64,000 nucleotides of DNA from JBHYDC01 sp051861205 (GTDB taxonomy: Bacteria; Pseudomonadota; Alphaproteobacteria; Rhizobiales; Pleomorphomonadaceae), in the NCBI GenBank assembly GCA_051861205.1, contig JBHYDC010000012.1:94002-158001 (forward strand), read 5' to 3'. The notes below the pieces were generated by a model. It saw nothing but the letters and a program-made list of their open reading frames with translations. It was not told the DNA's origin and did no database searches. Shown here piece by piece: positions 36,733 to 45,212 of this stretch. The translations under genes were made by a program, and so were the position numbers. Numbering within the stretch: the first letter of the stretch is position 1; the number at the start of each line of letters is the position of its first letter.

Positions 36733-38748
36733 GTGTCTTCTGATCAGTTTTCACATGAAGACATACTTGGGTCCCTTGACGCCGCGCTTTGGATTTTCGA
36801 TTTCGACCACAAGCGCGTGGTTTGGGCAAACGCTGGCGGTTTGCGTCTTTGGCGGGCCGACAGTTTGGAAGAGTTGCGCTCGCGGGATCTTGGCGCCGAC
36901 ATGTCTCCGGCCGTCGATCTGCTTTTGAAGCAATACCGCGGCGATTTCTTGCGGCTGGGGTCTACCAGTTTCACCGAAGTCTGGACGCTGCACCCCAAGG
37001 GTGAGCCGGTGACGATCCGCGTCGTGTTTCGCGGCATCCGGTTGCGCGATGGCCGCATGGCGATGCTGGCCGAAGTGGTCAGCCACACGTCGACGGCTCC
37101 TGAACAGATCCGAAGCGCGGAAGCGGTTCTGCACATGTCCGCCATGGTCACGCTGATCGATCGCAACGGCTGGGCGCTCTATCGCAATCCTGCCGCGCGC
37201 GCCGCCGTGCCGGCCGACGAACAGATGTTTCTCGACCGGTTCGTAGACCGCGCGCTCGTCAAGACGACGCTGGAAGACCTGCAAAGCAAGGGTACCGTCA
37301 AGATCGCCGCTGAGGTCAGAACCGCTGCCGGTGTGCGCTGGCACGAGATGATGCTGCGCGATTGCGTGGACGCTGTTTCCGGCCAAAACGCAACGCTCAT
37401 CACCGAAATCGACATCACCGAGCGCAAGGAAAGTGAGGCGCAGGTTCGCTACCTCGCCTATCATGACATGCTGACCGGCCTGCCCAATCGCATCGCGGTC
37501 GTCGAGGAAGCCACCTGGTTGCTCGCCAAAGCCCGCGAAACGCAGAGCCGCTTTGCCGTTCTCTTCGTCGATCTCGACAAGTTCAAGCAGATCAACGACA
37601 CGCTCGGCCATTCGGCCGGCGACCATACGATGCGCGAAGTCGCCGCGCGGCTGCGCAAGGCCGTGCGCCCGGTGGATTTCGTGGGGCGGATGGGCGGCGA
37701 CGAGTTCGTGGTTCTGATCCAGCACGCAACCGATCAAATGATTGCGGAAATCGGGCACGACATCGTCCGCCTCATTTCACGGCCGATCTTCCTGGATGCG
37801 ACACGTCTGTCGGTCACGCCCAGCATTGGCGCGGGTGTGTTTCCCGATAACGGCGACTCCGTGGACCGGCTGTTTCGCTGCGCCGATTTTGCCATGTATG
37901 ACGCCAAGATGACCGCCAGCAAAGGCGTCGCGCGCTATACTGAGGAGATGATGGCGCGCGCCGAGCGACGCCTTTTGATTGAAACCGGCCTGCGCGAGGC
38001 CATTGAGGAGAGCCAGCTTCGGCTCGTCTTCCAGCCGCGCGTGGATATTCAAAGCGGTCAGATCGTGGCCGTCGAGGCGCTTGTTCGCTGGCGCCACCAG
38101 ACGCTGGGCGATGTTTCTCCCGCCGAATTCATCCCGATCTGTGAAGAGCTTGGCCTCATCGGCGACCTCGGCCATTGGGTCATTCAGGCGAGCGTCCAGC
38201 AGCAAATCGCTTGGTCGGCCGCCGGCCGGCCGCTCAAAATCGCCATCAATATATCGCCCAGACAGTTCGAAACGGGCACCTTGCATCGGATGCTGATCAA
38301 GACGGTGGAGGCGGCCGGTCTTTCGCCGAGCTTGTTCGATCTGGAAATCACGGAGTCGCTGTTGATCGGAGATGACGAGCGCGTCTTGTCGCAGATGAAA
38401 GCCTTGTCCGATGCAGGCTTTACCTTCTCGGTGGACGATTTCGGCACCGGATACTCCAATCTGGCGTATCTGCAGCGTTATCCCTTGAATACCCTTAAGA
38501 TCGACCGTTGCTTCGTCTCTCAACTCCAAGACAGCACGCCGGTAACCGAGATGATCATCGCCATGTGCAAGCTACTGAACCTTCATATCGTTGCTGAAGG
38601 TGTGGAAACGCAGGCGCAGCTCGACTGGCTTCGTAGTCACGGATGCCACGAATATCAAGGGTTCCTATTCAGCCCGCCGATTCCGCCCCACGCGATCACG
38701 GCTCTCCTCAGCCCCGGCATGCAGCTTGAAATGGCGTCCGGAAACTGA
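36733..38748 (+). CDS. PAS-GGDEF-EAL cyclic-di-GMP signalling protein
   Basis: 671 residues from a GTG start with GGGAAGG upstream. Layout: PAS-like sensor regions (~8-110 and ~125-230), a GGDEF domain (~240-400) with GGDEF intact at 321-325 and an inhibitory I-site RPVD at 312-315, and an EAL domain (~415-660) with E448-A-L, DDFGTGYSN and EGVE all intact. Both synthesis and hydrolysis of c-di-GMP are therefore possible. No transmembrane segment, so it senses an intracellular signal. Which activity dominates cannot be told. Confidence 0.9.
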   Translation: MSSDQFSHEDILGSLDAALWIFDFDHKRVVWANAGGLRLWRADSLEELRSRDLGADMSPAVDLLLKQYRGDFLRLGSTSFTEVWTLHPKGEPVTIRVVFRGIRLRDGRMAMLAEVVSHTSTAPEQIRSAEAVLHMSAMVTLIDRNGWALYRNPAARAAVPADEQMFLDRFVDRALVKTTLEDLQSKGTVKIAAEVRTAAGVRWHEMMLRDCVDAVSGQNATLITEIDITERKESEAQVRYLAYHDMLTGLPNRIAVVEEATWLLAKARETQSRFAVLFVDLDKFKQINDTLGHSAGDHTMREVAARLRKAVRPVDFVGRMGGDEFVVLIQHATDQMIAEIGHDIVRLISRPIFLDATRLSVTPSIGAGVFPDNGDSVDRLFRCADFAMYDAKMTASKGVARYTEEMMARAERRLLIETGLREAIEESQLRLVFQPRVDIQSGQIVAVEALVRWRHQTLGDVSPAEFIPICEELGLIGDLGHWVIQASVQQQIAWSAAGRPLKIAINISPRQFETGTLHRMLIKTVEAAGLSPSLFDLEITESLLIGDDERVLSQMKALSDAGFTFSVDDFGTGYSNLAYLQRYPLNTLKIDRCFVSQLQDSTPVTEMIIAMCKLLNLHIVAEGVETQAQLDWLRSHGCHEYQGFLFSPPIPPHAITALLSPGMQLEMASGN

Positions 38749-39075
38749 CCCTGTTTCCAGTGCGCAATGCTGGCCGTTAGGGTGTCAAGAATCGCGAGAA
38801 CAGCATGCAGGATCGGTGGGATTTTCTGAGGTCAGAAATAGCGTAAATGCAATCGTTCCATCGTTTTTAAAAAATAAAAGCGGGCCGGTATAAGGAATTA
38901 CTGGTGATTTGATTTGCCATTTTGGGCCGAAACGACTACACCTTCTCTATTCGAAAATAGGCTCGTCGCTGATCAGCCGACTCGGCTTTTTCTTGACATC
39001 GCTGGATTCGGATCAGGCGGGGCGATGGTCGCCCCGCTCGACGCGCATTCGTGCGTTCGTTCAATGGAGGCCAAA
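38749..39075 (+). promoter_or_regulatory. cspA upstream region and structured leader
   Basis: 327 bp without a gene. The first half is AT-rich (poly-A/T near 38870). A TTGACA hexamer lies at 38993-38998, without a good -10 partner. At 39017-39037 there is a perfect 9-bp stem with a 3-nt loop (GCGGGGCGA-TGG-TCGCCCCGC), about 39 nt before the cspA ATG. A stable leader hairpin ahead of a cold-shock gene could control translation with temperature (inference). Confidence 0.45.
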
Positions 39076-39285
39076 ATGGCCACAGGCACAGTCAAATTCT
39101 TCAACGGCCAGAAGGGCTTCGGATTCATCGCGCAGGACGCCGGCGGACCGGACGTGTTCGTTCACGTCTCCGCAGTCGAGCGCGCCGGAATGCGCGGTCT
39201 GGTCGAAGGTCAGAAGGTGTCGTTCGACATCGAAGCTGATCGCCGGACTGGAAAGTCTGCCGCAACGAATCTCCAGGACGCATAA
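39076..39285 (+). CDS. cspA: cold-shock protein
   Basis: 69 residues, single cold-shock (OB-fold) domain. RNP1 is KGFGFI and RNP2 is DVFVHVSAV, both intact, so it should bind single-stranded RNA/DNA as a chaperone. GGAGG lies 5 nt before the ATG at 39076; the in-frame ATG at 39064 overlaps that site and is unlikely. It begins a run of five small genes. Confidence 0.93.
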   Translation: MATGTVKFFNGQKGFGFIAQDAGGPDVFVHVSAVERAGMRGLVEGQKVSFDIEADRRTGKSAATNLQDA

Positions 39286-39305
39286 GGCGGACTGAATTTT
39301 CGGCG

Positions 39306-39328
39306 GGGCCCGGTTCAAGACCGGGCCC
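39306..39328 (+). terminator. hairpin after cspA
   Basis: Perfect 9-bp GC stem (GGGCCCGGT/ACCGGGCCC) with loop TCAAG, 20 nt after the cspA stop. No strong T-run, so it may act as a 3' stabiliser or attenuator as much as a terminator. Confidence 0.6.
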
Positions 39329-39377
39329 TGTTCATGCCCGGTATCCATCGTCGGGCTTTCCAGCGCGAGGTTGATGG

Positions 39378-39599
39378 ATGGCCAAGAAGCCAAATTCCAA
39401 AGCTGATTTCGTACTCTTCGACGTCGTTTATGACGACGGTAGCCAGCGCTCCAACAGGCGCGTTCCGGCCACACTTCTCGGCGGGCTCGACGGTGACGCC
39501 CCCGCCCGTACGGTCATCGAAGAACAAGATCGTCAGATTTCCGAGCAGTCCGGCATTCCGCCGGCTCCGATCAAGCTGATCCGCCGCGCGGGCCGCTAA
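39378..39599 (+). CDS. small hypothetical protein downstream of cspA
   Basis: 73 residues, MAKKPNSKADFVLFDVVYDDGS...IKLIRRAGR, with GAGG upstream of the ATG. Charged, no signal or membrane segment. Codon use matches real genes. I recall similar small proteins in Rhizobiales near cold-shock genes but cannot name a function. Confidence 0.6.
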   Translation: MAKKPNSKADFVLFDVVYDDGSQRSNRRVPATLLGGLDGDAPARTVIEEQDRQISEQSGIPPAPIKLIRRAGR

Positions 39600-39687
39600 G
39601 GCCGGGCTAATCCCCGGCAGCGACCATGGCGTCGATCGGCATGAGGGCGGCGATATAGCCGCCGTTCAGTGCAAAAGGATCCATGCC

Positions 39688-39903
39688 ATGCGACAGGTCT
39701 TTGAGATCGGTCAGTCCGTTCGTCTCATTACTCCTCTGCCTGTCGGAAACGGCGGCGGCGGCGACTATGTCGTCGTGCGCCGTAACGACTTGGAGAGCAC
39801 CGAGCCGAACTACGTCATCGAAAGCGCGGTCGATCGCCGCCTTCGCCGTGAGCCGCACAGCCGCTTGATGGCGATCGCGGCGCAGGCCGCCGGCACGTTC
39901 TGA
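39688..39903 (+). CDS. small hypothetical protein
   Basis: 71 residues, MRQVFEIGQSVRLITPLPVGNGGGG..., with AAGGAT 8 nt before the ATG. The N-terminal half reads like a small beta-barrel (G-x-V-x-L pattern, a Gly run, DYVVVRR) and the C-terminal half is Arg/Glu-rich. No named family. Confidence 0.6.
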   Translation: MRQVFEIGQSVRLITPLPVGNGGGGDYVVVRRNDLESTEPNYVIESAVDRRLRREPHSRLMAIAAQAAGTF

Positions 39904-40022
39904 CAGCGGCTCAGCGCGCGTCCGTTCGCCTATTGCCGAATGCCGGCACGGCGGCGCCGCAAGCCGCCGAATTGGTGACCGTTCAGACATGGCGGCCCCC
40001 ACGAAATGAAAGGGAATTCCTT

Positions 40023-40244
40023 ATGAAGATCGTGGATATGCTGCCGCAGCTCGACGCCGAAGCTCTTGCGACTGTTCGCGCCAACGCCATCCGCCTTTCA
40101 CAGCGCGGAACGGCCAAGCAGCAATCGCAGGCCAACGAAGCTCTGCCGCACATCGAAGCCGAACAGGCCCGCCGTGCCGAAGCAGCGCCGCCGAAGACCA
40201 AGACCAAATCCAAGGCCGTGGCTAAGCCTGCCGTTGCATCTTGA
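40023..40244 (+). CDS. small hypothetical protein with basic tail
   Basis: 73 residues from ATG 40023 (AAGGGA upstream): a helical LPQLDAEALATVRANAIRL segment, then a QQSQANEALPHIEAEQARRAEA stretch and a Lys/Pro/Ala-rich tail (PPKTKTKSKAVAKPAVA) that could bind nucleic acid. No named family. Confidence 0.6.
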   Translation: MKIVDMLPQLDAEALATVRANAIRLSQRGTAKQQSQANEALPHIEAEQARRAEAAPPKTKTKSKAVAKPAVAS

Positions 40245-40347
40245 CGCGCCACACAGTATTCCGGCGCCGTCTTACTCCTTGATATCCGGCTCGCGTTTGA
40301 TTGCGGGGGCCGTTCCCTTCTGAAACCTAGAGAAAGCAAGCCAACGT

Positions 40348-40749
40348 ATGCTTAAGGTACCCGACCTCGCCGAACGCCGTAATACCGCCGCTTCCGCCAA
40401 GGCCCGTCTCGTCGAGAAACTCCGAGCGCGTCCGGCCGCCGATGATCCTGCCGTCGTTGCACGCGCTGCCGAACGTCTTGCCGTGAGCGAAGCTCGCGCC
40501 GCGCGTCAGGCTGTTCGCGAGCGCGAAGAAGAAGCCCGGCGCGAGGCGATTCGCGTGCAGCAGCAGATTGAAGCCGAGGCGCGCGCCGCCGAGGAAGCCG
40601 CGGTCAAGGCGGCAGCTCAGGCTGAAGCCATGGCCCGCCAGCAGGCGGACAAGGATAGGGCAGGGCGGGTTATGGCTGATGAAGCCGAGCGCAAGGCCAT
40701 GCGTGACGCTCGCTACGCCGCACGCAAGGCTCGTGTATCCGGAGGCTGA
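40348..40749 (+). CDS. DUF6481-like coiled-coil protein
   Basis: 133 residues, almost entirely Ala/Arg/Glu-rich helix (NTAASAKARLVEKLRARPAADDP, then EEEARREAIRVQQQIEAEAR), so a long coiled coil is likely. The N-terminal ERRNTAASAKARLVEKL pattern fits the DUF6481 family common in Alphaproteobacteria. Function unknown. Last of four small genes between cspA and rpsU. Confidence 0.65.
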   Translation: MLKVPDLAERRNTAASAKARLVEKLRARPAADDPAVVARAAERLAVSEARAARQAVREREEEARREAIRVQQQIEAEARAAEEAAVKAAAQAEAMARQQADKDRAGRVMADEAERKAMRDARYAARKARVSGG

Positions 40750-40855
40750 AGATCGTCGTCTGACGATCGTTCCGTTCTAAAAATCGACGATTGACGTTCG
40801 ATTATTCCAACCGGCGACGGGGGCCCGCGTTCCGCAGGCCCCACGGCCGACTGCC

Positions 40856-41128
40856 TCAGGCTTCAGCCGAGGCGCCCGCATAGGGACGACGCGGGTCTGG
40901 CTTGATCCGCTTCTTTGGGCCGGGAAGCAGACCTTCCCGTTGCGCCAGCTTGCGAGCGGCCTTCTTGGTACGACGAACGGCCTCTGCCTTTTCACGAGTC
41001 TTCTTTTCCGAAGGCTTCTCGTAGGCGCGGCGTTGCTTCATCTCCCGGAACACGCCTTCGCGCTGAAGCTTCTTCTTCAGCACCTTGAGCGCTTGGTCGA
41101 CATTGTTATCTCGAACGATGACTTGCAA
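40856..41128 (-). CDS. rpsU: 30S ribosomal protein S21
   Basis: About 90 residues. The conserved S21 start, QVIVRDNNVDQALKVLKKKLQREG, directly follows a TTG codon at 41128 preceded by GGGGA, so TTG is the likely start; the ATG at 41155 would add nine non-family residues. The basic C-terminal extension (KAARKLAQREGLLPGPKKRIKPD) is typical of alphaproteobacterial S21. Confidence 0.9.
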   Translation of the reverse strand: MQVIVRDNNVDQALKVLKKKLQREGVFREMKQRRAYEKPSEKKTREKAEAVRRTKKAARKLAQREGLLPGPKKRIKPDPRRPYAGASAEA

Positions 41129-41448
41129 AACATCCCCTGACTGCCTGAAACCCATGCGGGTAGGCCAGCGCTAACGTGGCCACTGCGGCTCTGCGGCGAG
41201 ACACTATCACCAATCGCGGCCAGCGGCTGAAAATCTTTGGGTGACATCACGAAGTTTTTCGTAGATCCCGCCGGTGGGCTGCACAGCCGGCAAGTGCCGC
41301 CGGTGCGGGCGCAGGCTATGTCCTCGGCTTGGCTGGAAGAAAGCGGGCCGATTCAGAGCCTGCTACCGAGCAGATTTAGCAAGGGCTGGTTTTGGAAAAA
41401 GATCGGCTTGCTGAAGTTTATGATAGCATTTAAGAACCGCGCTTATGG

Positions 41449-41522
41449 GGCCACGTGGCGGAGTGGTGACGCAGCGGATTGCAAATCCGTGCACGGGGGT
41501 TCGATTCCCTCCGTGGCCTCCA
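41449..41522 (+). tRNA. tRNA-Cys (GCA)
   Basis: A 74-nt cloverleaf: acceptor stem GGCCACG/CGTGGCC, discriminator T, encoded CCA, anticodon stem GCGGA/TCCGT enclosing loop TTGCAAA (anticodon GCA), and T-arm GGGGG-TTCGATT-CCCTC. It lies alone between the divergent rpsU and a Pcm-like gene; the ~320 bp between rpsU and it hold no gene I can support. Confidence 0.93.
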
Positions 41523-41669
41523 TCTTCCTCTTTCACCTTGTCTTTCTTCGTTTTCTCCTGGCAGGACACGCCGGGTTCTCACGCTCTTGTTTCGCGGCCG
41601 CGAGAAGGCTATTGGGAACGCCTGAAGGCGCGGGCGCGCGCGCCGGTTATGAAGAGGATTTTCCGAACC

Positions 41670-42323
41670 ATGGTCGACATCGCGGCGCTGCGCACCAAGA
41701 TGGTCGACGGCCAGATCCGGCCGAACGACGTCACCGACCACCGCATCATCGAAGCGATGCTTGAGGTCCCCCGGGAGGCTTTCGTTCCGGCCGCGCGCGC
41801 CGAGCTTGCCTATGTCGACCTCAATGTCGCGGTTGGCGAAGGCCGGCATCTCATCCAGCCGATGATTCTGGGCCGGATGCTTCAGGAAGTCGACATTCGT
41901 CCTTCCGACGCGGTGCTCGAAATCGCCGGCGCCACCGGATACGGCTCCGCCGTCGCCGCGCGCCTTGCAGCGCGCGTCGTGCTTGTCGAGGAAAATCCGG
42001 TGCTTGCCGACGCAGCGCGCGCCGCGCTGGCTGCAGCGGGTGCCGACACCGTGACGGTCGTCACCGGGCCGCACAAAGCCGGCGCACCGGCGCAGGCGCC
42101 CTTCGATGTCATCCTCGTCAACGGTGCCGTGGAATTGCTGCCGGATGCCTTCGCCGATCAGCTTGCCGACGGTGGACGGCTCGTCGTTGTGGTCGGTGCG
42201 GGCCAAGCCGCACGGGCCATGCTTTACACCCGATCCGGGAAGGATGTCAGCGGCCGGGCGCTCTTCAATGCGTCGGTTCCCCTGCTGCCGGGCTTTTCGC
42301 CGGAACCGGCCTTCGTCTTCTAA
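41670..42323 (+). CDS. protein-L-isoaspartate O-methyltransferase family protein
   Basis: About 217 residues starting MVDIAALRTKMVDGQIRPNDVTDHRI, the usual N-terminus of the rhizobial Pcm-like family. SAM-binding core: VLEIAGATGYGSAVAARLAARVVLVEENP, then FDVILVNGAVELLPDAF. True Pcm repairs isoaspartate, but this tolC-linked subfamily diverges from it and may have another substrate. Its gene order with tolC, popZ and valS is a known rhizobial arrangement. Confidence 0.8.
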   Translation: MVDIAALRTKMVDGQIRPNDVTDHRIIEAMLEVPREAFVPAARAELAYVDLNVAVGEGRHLIQPMILGRMLQEVDIRPSDAVLEIAGATGYGSAVAARLAARVVLVEENPVLADAARAALAAAGADTVTVVTGPHKAGAPAQAPFDVILVNGAVELLPDAFADQLADGGRLVVVVGAGQAARAMLYTRSGKDVSGRALFNASVPLLPGFSPEPAFVF

Positions 42324-42623
42324 ACCCAACGGCGGCCCGTCTCGGCGGACTCGATCGGCCTGATGCCGCTCGGGGCCCAACTTCTTTACAATTCCTTGCG
42401 TATAGTGGCATGAAAGACGATGTGTCTCAGGTGCCGCATAGAGGTAAATTTAGTGCGTGCGATGCGGTTACGCTCTAGTGCATCAGCTACTTTGCCTTCC
42501 ATAATGGCGTAAGTCCAAGATACGATTCGAAAACGGTAGAAGCGGTTGATTTTTAGTTGCCGGAATGATGGCCTCGCCGCAGAGCGGGGCTGCGCAGCCC
42601 GGTGATAATCGTGAGGTTATGCT
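42324..42623 (+). other. 300-bp region upstream of tolC
   Basis: No gene seen. Moderately AT-rich stretch (42380-42560) that probably holds the tolC promoter. GTGAGG sits 7 nt before the tolC GTG start. Confidence 0.4.
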
Positions 42624-44006
42624 GTGGCGTCTAAACGGTTTTTGCTCATCACCGCCGCTTTGGGCGCACTCTTCATAACTACTCCCCTTCATGCCGAAAC
42701 GTTGCCGGAAGCCCTCGCTTCAGCCTATGCCAACAATCCGACGTTGAATTCAGCGCGCGCCAGCACGCGCGCCACCGACGAAGAGGTGCCGCAGGCGCTC
42801 TCCGGCTACCGGCCCTCCGTCAACGCAAACCTTCAGGCCTCTGGCTCTTGGCAGGACACACTGCCGAGCGGCAGTTCGTCAACTGCAAACACGGGCTTTT
42901 CGCGTGGCCTGAGCACCGGCATCACGGTTACGCAGCCGATTTTCCTCGGGTTTCGCACGCAAAACAGCGTCAAGGCCGCTGAAGCTGCGGTGGAGGCCGC
43001 GCGCGAATCGCTTCGCAACACCGAGCAGAACGTTCTGTTCGATGCCGCCGAGGCGTATATGAACGTCATCCGCGACAGCGCCATCCTGAATCTGCGCCAG
43101 ACGAACGTCCGCTTCCTGACCGAGCAAGTTCGCGCCGCGCGCGACCGTTTCCAAGTTGGTGAAGGCACCCGGACCGACGTCGCCCAAGCCGAGGCCGCCG
43201 TCGCGGGTGCTGAATCCGATGTCAGCCTCGCGCAAGCCAACCTCCAGTCGTCGCGCGCCATCTATCGTCAAGTGATCGGTCGCGATCCTGAGGCTTTGAA
43301 GGCCGCCAAGGGGGTGGACAACCTGTTGCCGCGCTCATTGGGTGCCGCGACTGAGGTTTCGCGCGATCGGCATCCGGCCATTTTGGCTTCGCAATTCAAC
43401 GCCGACACTGCCGCATTTAATGTGAAGATCATCGAAGGCGAATTGCTTCCGAGCGTCACGCTGGAAGGTAACGTCTCGCGGTCTTGGAATGACGGGTTCA
43501 ATTCGCAGGGCGATGAGACGAACGCAACCATCCTCGGCCGTATCAGCATCCCTCTCTATGAGGGTGGGCAGGTCTATTCGCGGGTGCGGCAAGCCAAGGA
43601 GACTCTGGGCCAGCGGAAGATCGAGGTCGACACCGCGCGCGATCAGGTTCAAGCCGCTCTGATTTCCGCCTGGGGCAGTCTAGAAGCCGCGCGGGCGCAG
43701 ATCGTGGCTGCCCGGTCAGGCGTCGAGGCCTCGCAGCTTGCTCTTGAGGGCGTCATTGAAGAGCAGCGTGTTGGTCAGCGTACGACCCTTGACGTTCTCG
43801 ACGCGCAGAACGTCCTGATCGATGCCCGCGTTGCTCTGGTTCGGGCCGATCGCGATGCAGTCGTCGCAAGCTATGCTGTACTGTCCGCCGTGGGTCGCCT
43901 CTCGTCCGAGGATCTCTCGCTGCAAGTTGCCACCTATAAGCCTGAGAAGCATTACAAGCAGGTTCGCGACAAGTGGATCGGCTTGCGCACGCCAGACGGC
44001 CGCTGA
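42624..44006 (+). CDS. tolC: TolC-family outer membrane efflux channel
   Basis: 460 residues from a GTG start: signal peptide (ASKRFLLITAALGALFITTPLHA), then two TolC/OEP repeats with ETLPEALASAYANNPTLNSARA, TVTQPIFLGFRTQNSVKAAEAAV, FRLQVGEGTRTDVAQAEA-type sequence (here FQVGEGTRTDVAQAEA) and EEQRVGQRTTLDVLDAQNVLIDARV. It forms the trimeric outer-membrane duct for efflux pumps and type I secretion. No inner-membrane partner is adjacent. Confidence 0.93.
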   Translation: MASKRFLLITAALGALFITTPLHAETLPEALASAYANNPTLNSARASTRATDEEVPQALSGYRPSVNANLQASGSWQDTLPSGSSSTANTGFSRGLSTGITVTQPIFLGFRTQNSVKAAEAAVEAARESLRNTEQNVLFDAAEAYMNVIRDSAILNLRQTNVRFLTEQVRAARDRFQVGEGTRTDVAQAEAAVAGAESDVSLAQANLQSSRAIYRQVIGRDPEALKAAKGVDNLLPRSLGAATEVSRDRHPAILASQFNADTAAFNVKIIEGELLPSVTLEGNVSRSWNDGFNSQGDETNATILGRISIPLYEGGQVYSRVRQAKETLGQRKIEVDTARDQVQAALISAWGSLEAARAQIVAARSGVEASQLALEGVIEEQRVGQRTTLDVLDAQNVLIDARVALVRADRDAVVASYAVLSAVGRLSSEDLSLQVATYKPEKHYKQVRDKWIGLRTPDGR

Positions 44007-44101
44007 TCGACCCTATGCATTCGCTTTAGATACGAAGGGCGGTGACGTCAGTTCCTACCTATCGCTTGGTGCAGGTAACAGGTCGCTGTCTTGTTCCCTC
44101 C

Positions 44102-44275
44102 GACTTGGTCGGGCGACCAACTCCTCCAGACTTGGTCGGGCGACCAACTCCTCCAGACTTGGTCGGGCGACCAACTCCTCCAGACTTGGTCGGGCGACCA
44201 ACTCATCCAGACTTGGTCGGGCGACCAACTCTTCCAGACTTGGTCGGGCGACCAACTCCTCCAGACTTGGTCGGG
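44102..44275. repeat. array of six 27-bp direct repeats, each carrying a 16-bp palindrome
   Basis: Six complete 27-bp units start at 44102, 44129, 44156, 44183, 44210 and 44237, followed by a 12-nt partial copy. Each unit contains TTGGTCGGGCGACCAA, a perfect 7-bp inverted repeat around GG. The only differences between units are in the linker: CTCATCCA in the fourth and CTCTTCCA in the fifth instead of CTCCTCCA. It lies between tolC and popZ, ending 190 bp before the popZ ATG. The ORFs it creates on both strands are artefacts of a repeat length divisible by 3. Function unknown: protein-binding iterons or a minisatellite. Confidence 0.9.
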
Positions 44276-44464
44276 GATAACCATTTCAAATCCGGGGTGT
44301 GGTACACGCGCCTTGCGAAATGCGCCTATAATGCGACATGTCGAATCATGACATTCGTAATTGCGGAAGTCGGCCGGCAGAGGCGTAGGTGACTAGCCAA
44401 CGAAAATCTTTGCTTCGGCGAGGGTTGATGTGTCCAAGTCGCGATGTGGCGCGGAGTAGAATCG

Positions 44465-45085
44465 ATGGCGAAGCCGAATGCGGCCGCGGAACCTTCAATG
44501 GAGGAAATCCTTGCCTCCATTCGTCGGATCATCTCCGACGATACGCCCGCGCCTGTAAAATCGGCCCCCGCTACGGCCGCCTCCGTACCGCCGTCTCCCC
44601 CCAAGGTCTCCGACACCGTTTCCGAGGATGATCTGGACCGCCTCTTTGCCCAATCCGGAGAGGAAGACGGAGACGTTCTGGAGCTTACAGACACTGCGGA
44701 TGCGGAGCCCATGGGCCTCGTTCCCGAGACGTCGGACATTGAGTTCATGGAGCCCGATTTCGACGAGCCGGAACCGGCGCCGCCACCACCGACGCCGCGC
44801 CCGGCCGCCAAGGCCCCGCCGCGTCCCGCACCGGCGCCGCGTCTTGCCGCCCCTGTCGACGAAGACCTCGGCGATCCGCTTGTTTCGGCGGATGCCGGAG
44901 CCAGCGTCAATGCGGCCTTCTCGCAGCTCACGCACACCATCTTCGCCGCGAACGCCAAGACGCTCGACGATATCGTCAAGGAGCTGTTGCGGCCGATGCT
45001 CAAGGGGTGGCTCGATGAGAACCTTCCCGTCATCGTGGAGCGGCTGGTCCGCGCCGAGATCGAGCGCGTTTCGCGCGGGCGCTGA
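44465..45085 (+). CDS. popZ: PopZ-like polar organizing protein (DUF2497)
   Basis: 206 residues from the ATG at 44465. Three-part PopZ layout: an N-terminal conserved helix (MEEILASIRRIISDD), a Pro/Glu/Asp-rich disordered middle (EPDFDEPEPAPPPPTPRPAA), and a C-terminal oligomerisation region (DDIVKELLRPMLKGWLDENLPVIVERLVRAEIERV). PopZ self-assembles at the cell pole and anchors the chromosome origin through ParB. The gene lies between tolC and valS, as in other rhizobia, and is followed by a terminator. Confidence 0.88.
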   Translation: MAKPNAAAEPSMEEILASIRRIISDDTPAPVKSAPATAASVPPSPPKVSDTVSEDDLDRLFAQSGEEDGDVLELTDTADAEPMGLVPETSDIEFMEPDFDEPEPAPPPPTPRPAAKAPPRPAPAPRLAAPVDEDLGDPLVSADAGASVNAAFSQLTHTIFAANAKTLDDIVKELLRPMLKGWLDENLPVIVERLVRAEIERVSRGR

Positions 45086-45112
45086 GCCGATCCGCAATCA
45101 AGCCGAACGCGT

Positions 45113-45146
45113 TCGCCCGGAAACGTCGCTTTCCGGGCGTTTCTGT
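45113..45146 (+). terminator. rho-independent terminator after popZ
   Basis: Perfect 10-bp stem CGCCCGGAAA/TTTCCGGGCG with a 6-nt loop, followed by TTTCTGTT. It separates popZ from valS. Confidence 0.8.
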
Positions 45147-45212
45147 TGATTTCGGGTGCCCATCCGGTTACTCCACAGCCAATATTCAAGATCACCCAAG
45201 AAGACGGCGACC

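Noticed and set aside
36733..38748. Degenerate GGDEF or EAL domain
   Set aside because: Both signature motifs and the I-site are intact, so there is no sign of an inactive domain.
44102..44275. Possible CRISPR array
   Set aside because: The units abut directly as 27-bp tandem repeats; there are no unique spacers and no cas genes.
44102..44275. parS centromere sites
   Set aside because: The palindrome TTGGTCGGGCGACCAA does not resemble the conserved parS consensus (TGTTTCACGTGAAACA).
44042..44392. Open frames through the 27-bp repeat on both strands (for example repeated GRPTPPDLV)
   Set aside because: The repeat length is divisible by 3 and the unit lacks stops in several frames, so such ORFs arise automatically; there is no ribosome-binding site or family match.
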